Shown piece after piece: positions 41,873-49,956 of a stretch of DNA of 64,000 nucleotides. Both the position numbers and the translations under genes were made by a program. The stretch is taken from positions 1 through 64,000 of the forward strand of contig JAVBKW010000003.1 of assembly GCA_031553855.1 (NCBI GenBank). Reading direction: 5' to 3'. How positions within the stretch are numbered: the stretch's first letter is position 1; every line of letters begins with the position of its first letter. The DNA is from RACS-047 sp031553855 (GTDB taxonomy: Bacteria > Bacillota > Clostridia > Christensenellales > Pumilibacteraceae). Under the pieces are notes generated by a model. That model was given only the letters and a program-made list of their open reading frames with translations. It searched no databases and had not been told where the DNA came from.

Positions 41873-43426
41873 ATGGACTGGTTGAATTATTTGATTTTAG
41901 CGCTCTACTTTGTGCTGATTTTCGGCATCGCGTTCTTAACGCGTAAGAAAAGCGGAAACTTAAACGACTTTTTGCTTGCGGGGAAGGGTATGAGCGGCAT
42001 AATGACCGCGTTTGCCTACGGCACTACATATTTTTCGGCGGTAATCTTTATCGGTTATGCCGGGAAAAACGGTTATAACTTCGGACTTGCCGCAACGTGG
42101 ATAGGCATAGGCAACGCAATTATCGGCTCTCTGCTCCCATGGCTTTTGCTTGCTAAGCGCACAAGACGCATGACGCATCATTTTTCAACCCGCACAATGC
42201 CGGAACTGTTTGAGGCAAGGTATCAGTCAAAGTATATCAAGCTTATATGCGCTTCTATTATTTTCGTTTTCCTTATCCCGTATTCGGCAAGCGTATATCA
42301 AGGCCTTTCATACTTGTTCGAGCAGGTTTTTAACATCAAATTTTGGATAGTCGTATTGATAATGGCGGGCATTACCGCGGTATATCTGTTTTTCGGCGGA
42401 TATTTTGCAACGGTCGTCACCGACTTTTTACAGGGCTTGATAATGCTTGCCGGCGTTGTGGTTATGATCGCGTTTGTTTTAAACCACGAAAAGGTGGGCG
42501 GAGCTGTCGAAGGGTTTACAAGGTTATTTGCCGACGAGCTGGGCTTTTTTAAGCCGCTGGCGGGCAACAAATGGTATACGCTCATCGCTATGGTTTTTTT
42601 AACAAGCGTCGGCACATGGGGCCTGCCGCAGATCGTGCATAAGTTCTATACCGTCCGCAGTGAAAAAGCCGTTAAGCAAGCCGCTTATGTTTCGTCGGGT
42701 TTTGCGCTTATCATCGGCGTTTGCGCATATCTTGCCGGTTGCTTTGCCCGATATATTTTGGACGCGCAAACCGTAGGCAATCTTGTGGCGACGGGGCAGG
42801 AAGATAAAATTATGCCTATGGTGCTGATCGAGGCGCTGCCGGCAGGGCTTATGGGGCTAATTATTGTGCTGATATTAAGCGCGAGTATGTCCACTTTAGC
42901 CTCGCTCACTCTTGCAGGCTCAAGCGCGGTTTCGGTGGATCTTTATAAAGGTTATATCAAAAAGGACGCGACCGATAAGCAGACCAATATTTTAATGCGC
43001 AGCCTCTGCGTTGTGTTTATCGGCGTTTCCGTAGTCATCGCGATAGCTAAGCCAGCAAGCATCATTTCGCTGATGAGCATAAGCTGGGGCGTACTTTCGG
43101 GCAGTTTTTTAGCTCCTTATATATACGGACTGTACTCAAAAAAAGCGACGAAGGCAGGAGCGTATGCCGGAATATTCACAGGCCTTGGCATAAACGTAAT
43201 AATGTTTATAATCGGACTGATATTAAAAAATCCCACGTTCAGTTTCTATTTCTCGCCGCCCGCCGTCGGGTCGTATTCGATGATGATAGTAATGATCGTA
43301 ATGCCTATTGTGTCGCGCTTTACCAAAAAACCGGACGAAAAAATGCTTGACGAATTGTTTTTTAAGCTCAACATGACTTCAGACCCGCAAATTGAGGCCG
43401 ATAAAGCTGAAACAGCAGCCCAGTAA
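41873..43426 (+). CDS. Sodium:solute symporter (SSS family)
   Basis: The 517-aa membrane protein has about 13 helices. FLLAGKGMSGIMTAFAYG near residue 34 and GVLSGSFLAPYIYGLYSKKATKAGAY near 400 are SSS/PanF-type landmarks. AGAGGTAGGAAA precedes the ATG, 10 bases after the CDF gene, so the two are cotranscribed. The solute (proline, pantothenate, sugar or organic acid) cannot be told. Confidence 0.9.
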   Translation: MDWLNYLILALYFVLIFGIAFLTRKKSGNLNDFLLAGKGMSGIMTAFAYGTTYFSAVIFIGYAGKNGYNFGLAATWIGIGNAIIGSLLPWLLLAKRTRRMTHHFSTRTMPELFEARYQSKYIKLICASIIFVFLIPYSASVYQGLSYLFEQVFNIKFWIVVLIMAGITAVYLFFGGYFATVVTDFLQGLIMLAGVVVMIAFVLNHEKVGGAVEGFTRLFADELGFFKPLAGNKWYTLIAMVFLTSVGTWGLPQIVHKFYTVRSEKAVKQAAYVSSGFALIIGVCAYLAGCFARYILDAQTVGNLVATGQEDKIMPMVLIEALPAGLMGLIIVLILSASMSTLASLTLAGSSAVSVDLYKGYIKKDATDKQTNILMRSLCVVFIGVSVVIAIAKPASIISLMSISWGVLSGSFLAPYIYGLYSKKATKAGAYAGIFTGLGINVIMFIIGLILKNPTFSFYFSPPAVGSYSMMIVMIVMPIVSRFTKKPDEKMLDELFFKLNMTSDPQIEADKAETAAQ

Positions 43427-43485
43427 ACGTCATAAAGTTAAAAAGTGCCGATTAACGTATAATTATATAAATTGTGTCAATAATT

Positions 43486-43523
43486 ACCGCGCAGGGAAAA
43501 AAGCCCCGCGCGGTATTTTTTTT
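43486..43523 (+). terminator. Terminator after the symporter gene
   Basis: ACCGCGC and GCGCGGT with inner GGG/CCC form the stem, followed by ATTTTTTTT. Confidence 0.85.
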
Positions 43524-43603
43524 CTCTTACTATATGGATTTTTAAATATATGAAATTGTTTCCCGTATATTTAAGACCGCGCCGAATAAGGAGGCCGCTT
43601 AAA

Positions 43604-44008
43604 ATGAAAAAATTGATTGCTTTTTTGGGTATAGCGGCAATGCTTCTAGGTTTAAGGCTGTTCGATAACGGGCTTCTTAATATCAATCAGCGCGGCACGT
43701 TCACAGTTTTTTCGCGCGGCGGGGCGGAAACGGTTTACAATGACGGCCAAGCCCCCATTTTGTATCGCAGCTCAGGCTACAGCAGGCTCGACGTTTACGG
43801 CGATTATGCGGATGCCTTGAGCGCCCTTAAGGATTTGGGCGCGAAAATGATCCGCAAAGAGCAGGTAGGGGAGTTGACGGTCATATATGCTTATTCGCCG
43901 TACATCAATCGCTATGAAAAGCTTAGCTTCGGCAAAGTGAACGTTATGGCCGCGGTAGGAGGCGGCAAGGTGGTTTACGGAAGCCCTCTAATCAAAGGGA
44001 GTTATTAA
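43604..44008 (+). CDS. Small exported protein, possibly YwmB-like
   Basis: The start ATG at 43604 has AAGGAGG 9 bases upstream; a longer frame from 43550 lacks an SD. The 134-aa protein has a signal-like N-terminus (KKLIAFLGIAAMLLGL) and then an alpha+beta domain ending GKVNVMAAVGGGKVVYGSPLI. That ending resembles the C-terminus of YwmB (TATA-box-binding-like fold). In Bacillus, ywmB neighbours murA, spoIID and spoIIQ. Here a SpoIIQ-like gene is next, which supports the guess. It is much shorter than Bacillus YwmB, so the assignment is tentative. Confidence 0.5.
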   Translation: MKKLIAFLGIAAMLLGLRLFDNGLLNINQRGTFTVFSRGGAETVYNDGQAPILYRSSGYSRLDVYGDYADALSALKDLGAKMIRKEQVGELTVIYAYSPYINRYEKLSFGKVNVMAAVGGGKVVYGSPLIKGSY

Positions 44009-44040
44009 CAAGATTATAAATAAGCTTTTAAAAAATTATA

Positions 44041-44190
44041 AAAGGTATTAAACCGCAGGGCAGAGCCCTGCACCCGCGCGGCAATGCCGCGCTTTGCGCA
44101 GCAGAGCTACGGGGTTTTAAATCTTTTGCGGCGGGCGCATTGAGAGGAATAAAAGCAAGCTTTCATTCCCCCAAATGCTACTTGATAAAA
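44041..44190 (+). repeat. Dispersed intergenic repeat family A, copy 3
   Basis: It is the same family as 9844-9994: AAAGGTATTAAACCGCAGGGC, GCCCTGCACCC, ACGGGGTTTTAAATCTTTTGCGG, and the AAAGCAAGCTTTCATTCC end palindrome. It lies between the YwmB-like and SpoIIQ-like genes, where Bacillus has murA and spoIID. Confidence 0.8.
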
Positions 44191-44265
44191 AGCAATTCAA
44201 GAAAAAAATGTATAAAAAAAAATAAGCTGGCAATAATCACCAGCACGGAGGTTAAAAATAAAAAT

Positions 44266-44877
44266 ATGAGAACATATCAGAACAGCACGAAAGAAAAAAA
44301 GAAAATGACCAGAAAAACGGCGTACATCATTGCGCTTGCGTTATCAATTGTGGCGATCGCGACTATTATCACGCTTTCGCTCACCCTCGGCGGAAAAGTA
44401 CCGACCGACAATAAGCCCGGCGACCCTGTCGATAACGACCCGGTTCCCCCTGTGCCCGTATTTACGGTGCCCGTAGACAGCTTTAGTCTGGGGATGAAAG
44501 CGGAACTGACAAGGATAGTTTATATGTCTACAATGAGAAATTGGAGTACGCATAACGGCCTCGACTTTTTAGCGGATGCAGGCTCGAAAGTTTACGCCGT
44601 TACCGACGGAACAGTAAAATCCGTCGTAAACACCTCGCTTGAATCAACGGTTATCGAAATCGAGCACGCAGGCGGGCTTATTTCGTACTATAAAGGCCTA
44701 GCAGAGGAAGTGCAGGTTAAGGTAGGAGACGCGGTTAAAAGCGGAGACCATATCGGGGCTGTAGCGGAAGTAATGTCGCTCGAACGCGACTACGGCTCGC
44801 ACCTGCATTTGGAAATGACGCTCAAAGGCAAGCTTGTAGACCCTATGACGTATCTTCCCGAACTCGGCGACAAATAA
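44266..44877 (+). CDS. SpoIIQ-like M23 peptidase-domain protein
   Basis: The 203-aa protein is short-tailed cytoplasmic, with one membrane helix (about 19-41) and a Pro/Asp-rich linker (DKPGDPVDNDPVPPVP-like, about 47-65). A LytM/M23 domain follows. THNGLDF near 95 (HxxxD) and SHLHLEM near 178 (HxH) keep all zinc ligands, as in clostridial SpoIIQ and unlike Bacillus SpoIIQ. In spore formers SpoIIQ and SpoIIIAH join mother cell and forespore. I start at ATG 44266 (GGAGGT 13 bases upstream). A general cell-wall endopeptidase is the alternative. Confidence 0.7.
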   Translation: MRTYQNSTKEKKKMTRKTAYIIALALSIVAIATIITLSLTLGGKVPTDNKPGDPVDNDPVPPVPVFTVPVDSFSLGMKAELTRIVYMSTMRNWSTHNGLDFLADAGSKVYAVTDGTVKSVVNTSLESTVIEIEHAGGLISYYKGLAEEVQVKVGDAVKSGDHIGAVAEVMSLERDYGSHLHLEMTLKGKLVDPMTYLPELGDK

Positions 44878-44885
44878 TAAGGCGG

Positions 44886-44976
44886 CAATAATCAGGCATA
44901 AATAAAATAAAGCATAAATAATTCGGCATAAATAATCAAGCATAAACAAAATAAAGCATAATAATCAGGCATAAAC
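44886..44976 (+). repeat. A+T-rich GCATAAA repeat tract
   Basis: GCATAAA or GCATAAT recurs about seven times at roughly 10-20-base intervals, in a larger unit AATCAGGCATAAACAAAATAA. It is non-coding and lies between the M23 stop and a terminator. Confidence 0.6.
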
Positions 44977-45012
44977 AAAACAGGCTGCCCTAAAAAACGG
45001 ACAGCCTGTTTT
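44977..45012. terminator. Bidirectional terminator between convergent M23 and DegV genes
   Basis: AAAACAGGCTG and CAGCCTGTTTT form a perfect 11-bp stem with T-runs on both strands. Confidence 0.88.
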
Positions 45013-45068
45013 ACTTTAATAATGGCCTTATTTTTTATCTTTAACAGCAGGGAAGTTTCCCAAAAAGG

Positions 45069-45923
45069 CTATTTCTGCATGCCGTCGTTGAAGTAAAGGA
45101 TGCCTAAGGTATTTTTTCCGCAGTGGCTCGTAACTGTGCCGCCTGCGCGGGTCACAAGGATTTCCTTGAACGGGTACCGTTCTTTTATTTTTGCCTTGAC
45201 CGTTTCCACGACTTCGTCGGGAGCCGTTGTGTAGGTTATAAAAATGCGCGTTAAGTCGGGGGTGTTGTAGGTGGACAGGACGTCGTCTACATATTTGTCT
45301 ACGGCCTTATCCCAGCGGCTCATATATTTTTTGCCGACCACCATTTTGCCGTCTTTAAGCATGATCATTGGCTTTATTTTGAGTATGCCCGAAAAGAACG
45401 CCGCCACGCCGCTGCACCTGCCGCCTTTGTGCAGGAACTCGAGTGAATCGACTACGAATGAGGCCTGCGAATTCAAGACGCGTGCCTGAACCTTTTGATA
45501 GATATCTTTGCCGCCCAGCCCCTTTGCCGCAAGATCGCACGCGTAAAGCACGCTAAGGCCCGCGCCGGTCGAGAGCGACATAGAATCGACTACATATACG
45601 CCTTCCATAGTTTTTGCCGCCGCCGCCGCGTTATTGTAGGAGGCCGAAAGCGTGTTTGAAATAGTAAAATGCACAAGCTCGCCGCCCTCGGGTTTGCTGG
45701 CTTTAAAGAACTCGGCGTATTCTTCCATACCCCTTGCCGCGGTTTTAGGCGTTTTGCCGCTTTTTGCCACGTATTCATAGATTTCGTCGGGCATTCCGGC
45801 ATAGTCGGCCTTGCTAACGTCGCCGAGGTTTATCATAAGGGGAAACATTGATATATCGTATTTACTGTATAATTCAGGGCTTAGATCCGAAATACTGTCG
45901 GTGGAAATTTTGACTTTGGCCAT
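45069..45923 (-). CDS. DegV-family fatty-acid-binding protein
   Basis: The 284-aa protein matches DegV/FakB: VKISTDSISDLSPELYSKYD at the start, TPKTAARGMEEYAEFF near 58, TISNTLSASYNNA near 88, DSMSLSTGAGL near 111 and FVVDSLEFLHKGGRCSG near 155. DegV proteins bind a fatty acid and present it to FakA kinase for phospholipid synthesis. AAGGTAAC precedes ATG. No fakA is in the window. Confidence 0.93.
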   Translation of the reverse strand: MAKVKISTDSISDLSPELYSKYDISMFPLMINLGDVSKADYAGMPDEIYEYVAKSGKTPKTAARGMEEYAEFFKASKPEGGELVHFTISNTLSASYNNAAAAAKTMEGVYVVDSMSLSTGAGLSVLYACDLAAKGLGGKDIYQKVQARVLNSQASFVVDSLEFLHKGGRCSGVAAFFSGILKIKPMIMLKDGKMVVGKKYMSRWDKAVDKYVDDVLSTYNTPDLTRIFITYTTAPDEVVETVKAKIKERYPFKEILVTRAGGTVTSHCGKNTLGILYFNDGMQK

Positions 45924-46132
45924 TTTAGTTACCTTCTTTAAACTAGATTATTAACCGCTCAGATTTATCTACTTAAAATATAGAACATTCTCGTCAATTA
46001 GTCAAGTTATATAAGTGAAAAGTATGTGAAAACAGGGCGTGTCTTAAAATTCTAGCGCCCTGTCTTTTTGCAAGGTTTTAAAGCGTTTAAAAACTTTTAC
46101 TATTATTTCCAACGCCTTTATTATGGTTTTTA

Positions 46133-46162
46133 GTATAAAAAAAATATAAGCTTTCATACTAT
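46133..46162 (+). promoter_or_regulatory. Sigma-G/F-like promoter of the 34-aa basic protein
   Basis: GTATA (46133-46137) and CATACTA (46155-46161) are 17 bases apart and fit the forespore sigma-G pattern GHATR-N18-CATNHTA apart from one base of spacing. No TTGACA/TATAAT pair fits this gene better. Confidence 0.45.
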
Positions 46163-46205
46163 TATTGTAGCGGTTAACATCCGTTGCAAAGGAGTAAAGA
46201 GCATT

Positions 46206-46310
46206 ATGGCTAACACGCAGAACAAGGCTAAAACTAATGCGAAAACTAATGCAAGGTCGACTTCGGCAACAAAGTCCAAGACGACTTCAAAAGCAAAAGC
46301 TTGCAAGTAG
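46206..46310 (+). CDS. Small Lys/Thr/Ser/Ala-rich basic protein (34 aa)
   Basis: MANTQNKAKTNAKTNARS is followed by TSATKSKTTSKAKACK. It has ten Lys or Arg residues and no acidic residue. GGAG lies 11 bases before the ATG, and an intrinsic terminator starts 14 bases after the stop, so it is a complete gene. The composition resembles histone-H1-like tails or small basic spore proteins. A sigma-G-like promoter lies upstream. A DNA-compacting spore-core protein is my best guess; the single Cys next to the C-terminus is unusual. Confidence 0.6.
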   Translation: MANTQNKAKTNAKTNARSTSATKSKTTSKAKACK

Positions 46311-46323
46311 TTTGACCCTTACG

Positions 46324-46362
46324 AAAAAGACTGTCCTTTTAATTAAATAGGACAGTCTTTTC
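46324..46362 (+). terminator. Terminator of the 34-aa protein gene
   Basis: AAAAGACTGTCCT and AGGACAGTCTTTT form a perfect 13-bp stem with an 11-base loop. Confidence 0.88.
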
Positions 46363-46443
46363 GTTTATACCGCAGGCAAAACTTTGCGGCAAATATGGGA
46401 TTTTTAATCCGCCGCCTTCAAAAGCGGCCAAAACTTCAAAAAT

Positions 46444-47076
46444 TTATAATTCCACGACTCTTACTACCTTAGAGGGCAGCCTTATATCCATTCCCGCCAA
46501 TATGAGCTTTTTCCTTAAGATGCGTTTTTTGACTGATTTTTGAACGGACGTGCTGACGGTTTCATTTCCCGAGCCGTAGCAAAGCACCTGCGCGTTAGGG
46601 GGCAGGAAACGGGCGTCGGAGACCGAAACGTGAACGCCGTAAGCTTTCGAGCATACCGCCAAAAACTTCTTTAGCTGCTTAGAATTTTTGCGCGAGTACT
46701 CCAGCCCGTCAAAATTCAGGTATATGTTTTTAACGGTAAAATCTGTTTTTGCCGCGAGGGCGACGGCTCTGTACTCGATGCGCGAAAGCCGTCCGAGTTT
46801 TTTTCTTGAAGAGCCTGTGTAGCCTGCTTGTTTTACCATTTCCTTTATAGACATACGATTCAACGGCAGTTGCGTTTTGAGCGCGCGGGCGCAGGCGACG
46901 AATTGCTCCACGCTCATATTGGAATAGGGTATTTCGCCGATCAGAAAATAAAGCTTTGAATTGAGAAAGTAGGTTGCGATTATTTCGTCGTTATCGACGC
47001 AAATACTGTCCTCGCTATTTACCGACCTGAAAGCTCTTCGCTTTGCCGTTACGTTTCCCGTACAATATACTACCAT
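46444..47076 (-). CDS. Degenerate ABC-ATPase-like protein lacking Walker A
   Basis: I set the start at ATG 47074-47076 with TTGGAG 6 bases upstream (210 aa). Segments in order recall an ABC ATPase: YFLIGEIPYSNMSVEQFVAC near 43 (Q-loop region), LSRIEYRAVALAAK near 96 (signature LSGGEQQRVALA), KNIYLNFDGLE near 115 (Walker B), GVHVSVSDARFLP near 145 (H-loop region). There is no GxxGxGKS, the Walker B ends FDG rather than DEP, and the H-loop His is absent. It probably cannot hydrolyse ATP. A basic C-terminus (VKKRILRKK) follows. It is a monocistronic gene with an intact frame. Relationship to ABC proteins is by eye. Confidence 0.6.
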   Translation of the reverse strand: MVVYCTGNVTAKRRAFRSVNSEDSICVDNDEIIATYFLNSKLYFLIGEIPYSNMSVEQFVACARALKTQLPLNRMSIKEMVKQAGYTGSSRKKLGRLSRIEYRAVALAAKTDFTVKNIYLNFDGLEYSRKNSKQLKKFLAVCSKAYGVHVSVSDARFLPPNAQVLCYGSGNETVSTSVQKSVKKRILRKKLILAGMDIRLPSKVVRVVEL

Positions 47077-47200
47077 AAATACTCCAAAATCAGAATTATT
47101 CCCTACGGTAATTATTGACACATTAAAAACTATATATACATATAATATTATCTCGAAAATATTGCCGGAAATTCTAAACGTATTTATTCAGTGTTTCCTT

Positions 47201-47230
47201 AAAAAAAGGCTGTCTTAAAAAAAGACAGCC
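47201..47230 (-). terminator. Terminator of the diguanylate cyclase gene
   Basis: GGCTGTCTT and AAGACAGCC form a 9-bp stem; on the minus strand it is followed by TTTTTTT. Confidence 0.85.
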
Positions 47231-47274
47231 CCATTTTCGCTACAAATAATCATTTCGGTTTTCTTAAATTAGGA

Positions 47275-48357
47275 TCATTCGGTAAAAAGCACTACTCTGT
47301 TTTTTCCGGCTAGCTTTGCCTTATACATAGCGTCGTCGGCGTTTGCGATAGACTTATGATAGGGCACGTCGGAGCTAAGCCTTGCGACTCCGCACGAAAC
47401 GGTATTGTATATTTTATTTCTTTCGGTCACGTGGATGCCGGTGGAGGAGAAGTCGTCGAGGATCTGTTGCGCCACGGCAACGGCTTTTTCATCGTTTTCG
47501 GCGCATATCATCGCTAAAAACTCCTCGCCGCCCCAACGCGAACACAAACCGTCCTCACCTGCGTTTTTGATTATACATTTGGATGCGGCTATAAGCACCT
47601 TGTCGCCTATATCGTGGCCGTAATTGTCGTTGACCTTTTTGAAGTTATCTAAGTCGAACATCAGCACATAATGCTTTTTGCCGGTTTTTTCTTCTCTGTC
47701 GTTTAAATTGGACGATATTTCTTTTAAATTGGTGTCCATAGCTCTGCGGTTGAGCAGCTGGAGCAGGTAGTCGGTGTTGGCCATACGGCTTAGCTCGTTT
47801 TCGCGCAGTTTTTCAAAAGTAACGTCGAATAGAAAAGCCATAAAAGTATTTTCGCCCGTTTTATAGGTGTACCGCCTGATAAAGCAGGGGAATAAGGACG
47901 CGGCAGGCTCAAGCTTCATATCGGCTTCAAAAAAAACAAGGTTTTTTTCTTCGATAGTGCGGAGGTCGTTTTTAAAAATTTCCAAAATATTTATGCCCAC
48001 GACTTCGCTGTCGGTTATCTTCCATTTCTTTTGCAGCACGTTTCCGCTTTTGCTGACGATCTTACCGGTCTTTAAGTCGCCCCATAAAATATCGGTGTTG
48101 CCTTGGGACTTGAACATATGAATTATCTGCTCGTCGTGGAGCTTGGTTTCCTTGCTTGCTTTGCAACGCAAACAAAGCAAGACTATGGCAGCGGCTGCAA
48201 CAAGCGAAACGAATGCAAAAAGGCAGACTATAAGGGTAAAAGTCCCTTTTGATGCGGCGGAATAAAAAATGCCCGCGTCGTTTAACTTAAACGACGCTTT
48301 ATCTATACCTGCACAAAGTGCGCGGGTTTTGAATTGAAGGGAGAAAATATTATTCAT
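47275..48357 (-). CDS. Membrane-anchored PAS-GGDEF diguanylate cyclase
   Basis: The 360-aa protein has one membrane helix (about 35-60), a PAS-like domain (about 75-180) and a GGDEF domain (about 190-358). The active-site motif is RWGGEEF near residue 279, intact for c-di-GMP synthesis. The usual RxxD inhibitory site upstream is absent, so product inhibition through that site is unlikely. It has only a short extracytoplasmic N-terminal part, so sensing may be by the PAS domain. No c-di-GMP riboswitch or EAL protein is seen in the window. Confidence 0.9.
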   Translation of the reverse strand: MNNIFSLQFKTRALCAGIDKASFKLNDAGIFYSAASKGTFTLIVCLFAFVSLVAAAAIVLLCLRCKASKETKLHDEQIIHMFKSQGNTDILWGDLKTGKIVSKSGNVLQKKWKITDSEVVGINILEIFKNDLRTIEEKNLVFFEADMKLEPAASLFPCFIRRYTYKTGENTFMAFLFDVTFEKLRENELSRMANTDYLLQLLNRRAMDTNLKEISSNLNDREEKTGKKHYVLMFDLDNFKKVNDNYGHDIGDKVLIAASKCIIKNAGEDGLCSRWGGEEFLAMICAENDEKAVAVAQQILDDFSSTGIHVTERNKIYNTVSCGVARLSSDVPYHKSIANADDAMYKAKLAGKNRVVLFTE

Positions 48358-48493
48358 TAAATAAAAATTCCGATCATTATTTATTTTATAGAGATGCTTT
48401 TTGCTATTATATCATAAGTTTAATTAAAAAGAAAGTATTTACTTTAGGAAAAATAGTTTTTATGTCAAAATCTGGATAAAAAATGCAAAAAAA

Positions 48494-48535
48494 ACAAAAA
48501 AAGTCGTGAAAAAATGGTTTATCAACGACTTTTTT
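48494..48535 (-). terminator. Terminator of the 48542-49585 lipoprotein gene
   Basis: AAGTCGT and ACGACTT with flanking A/T runs make the stem; the minus strand ends in TTTTTTT. The intergenic region to 48357 shows nothing else. Confidence 0.78.
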
Positions 48536-48541
48536 AGTGCT

Positions 48542-49585
48542 TTAGTGAATTTTTCCGTTTGAATACTCTTTTAAAGTGTAGATAGTATGGAATTGTTCGG
48601 TTCTGGTATTGGTATTATATTGTATCTGCTTCATCTCAAGTATTATTTTATTAGAAACGTTTTTAGTGACGGAATGCGTGAATACCGCCGACGGCTCGCT
48701 GATGTATAAGTAGAAAGGAGGGCCTTTGGGCTCGGCCGCCTTTGAATAATATGTGCTCATGCAGTTTACGCTGTAAACCCCGTCCGTCGACTTATAATCA
48801 TCGGACAGATAAAGCTGCGCGATGGAGGGCTCGACGGTTTTTGAAACAAGGGCTTTTTCTGTGGATATAGTAGTTTTTGAAGGGGTGTATTTATCCTTTT
48901 TGCCAAGGCTTTGCGAAATATCGTAGATATTGGAATTGTTGATGACGGTCGAGCTTTCAGGTTTTGTGGTTTTGAGGGCGCGGATGATATAGAGAAGCTG
49001 CTCGTTATCGAAATACTGAAGGTTTGACTGGAGCGCAAATTCCTTTTCAAATTTATAACCGGACTGGGGTGTGCCGGTAAGCGTGTCAACTTTTTGCCCG
49101 ATATAGGCCGACGCGCGATTGTTTTTATAGTCCGCCGTTACTTTAAAGGAAGAAGTGTCGGTATATTTACCGGAGGTGTTTTTGCGCGACGCGCTTTTCA
49201 CGGTTTTCTCCGAGCTTATCGAGGCAAAACCGCTGTTTGCAAAGCGCACAGTACTTTCAGCCTCGTCCGTCAGGCCTCTGTTTTGCAGGGCTTTTTCCGT
49301 ATCCTTATATACAAGCGTAGTCTTCATGGTAACGTCGGCGTATTTGACCGTTCCGGGCACTATATTGAGAACATACTCAAGCGTGCCCTCGGCAATGACT
49401 TCTCCGTTGACGTTTTCCTCGCCCGATTTTACCCGCTCATAAATCTTAACGTCGTAGAGGCACCTTTCATAATCGTCGCCCCACGGCTCGGTCATTTCCC
49501 AATCGTAAACGACGTTAGCCGGCGCGCAGGCCGCCGCCGTAAACGCAATCAATGCGGATAATAAAAACAACAGGATTTTTTTCAT
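48542..49585 (-). CDS. Lipoprotein of unknown function (347 aa)
   Basis: The signal peptide KKILLFLLSALIAFTAAAC carries a lipobox TAAAC (Cys about residue 20). The mature part is rich in Thr, Ser and Lys with many alternating strands, consistent with a beta-sandwich. No known motif is seen. AAGGAAC lies 6 bases before the ATG. It is monocistronic. Confidence 0.75.
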   Translation of the reverse strand: MKKILLFLLSALIAFTAAACAPANVVYDWEMTEPWGDDYERCLYDVKIYERVKSGEENVNGEVIAEGTLEYVLNIVPGTVKYADVTMKTTLVYKDTEKALQNRGLTDEAESTVRFANSGFASISSEKTVKSASRKNTSGKYTDTSSFKVTADYKNNRASAYIGQKVDTLTGTPQSGYKFEKEFALQSNLQYFDNEQLLYIIRALKTTKPESSTVINNSNIYDISQSLGKKDKYTPSKTTISTEKALVSKTVEPSIAQLYLSDDYKSTDGVYSVNCMSTYYSKAAEPKGPPFYLYISEPSAVFTHSVTKNVSNKIILEMKQIQYNTNTRTEQFHTIYTLKEYSNGKIH

Positions 49586-49682
49586 TTAAGTTCCTTAAAA
49601 AATAAGATTTGCTTACTTTAGATTTTTTAAAAAAAATTGACCGCAGCTAAACTTTACCAGTTTTTGCTATAAGCGGCCATTT

Positions 49683-49758
49683 TGGTGGGCAATACAGGGC
49701 TCGAACCTGTGACTTTCACCACGTCAAGATGACACTCTCCCAACTGAGTTAATTGCCC
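49683..49758 (-). tRNA. tRNA-Val (anticodon GAC)
   Basis: The minus strand folds as a cloverleaf. The acceptor GGGCAAT pairs with ATTGCCC, D arm follows, the anticodon arm is TCATC-TTGACGT-GGTGA giving GAC, and the T arm is ACAGG-TTCGAGC-CCTGT. A 3' ACCA is encoded (49683-49686). The length is 76 bases. Confidence 0.95.
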
Positions 49759-49916
49759 TCATTAATAAATCCTGTTTATTTTATCATATTTTGAATCGTA
49801 ATACAAGCATTTTAAGGAAGAATTAGATGAAATTTTGCAAAAGTGAAATTTTGCAAATTGCAGATTGAAAAATTAAGGGAGTAACGCTCTGTCAGAGGAT
49901 GGCGGGCGAAAACTTC

Positions 49917-49945
49917 TTGATTTAGCCGCATAAATGAAGTATAAT
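49917..49945 (+). promoter_or_regulatory. addBA promoter, apparently leaderless
   Basis: TTGATT (49917-49922), 17-base spacer and TATAAT (49940-49945). Transcription would begin at about 49952, only some 5 bases before the addB ATG at 49957. No SD is present. Confidence 0.65.
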
Positions 49946-49956
49946 CATATTAATAG

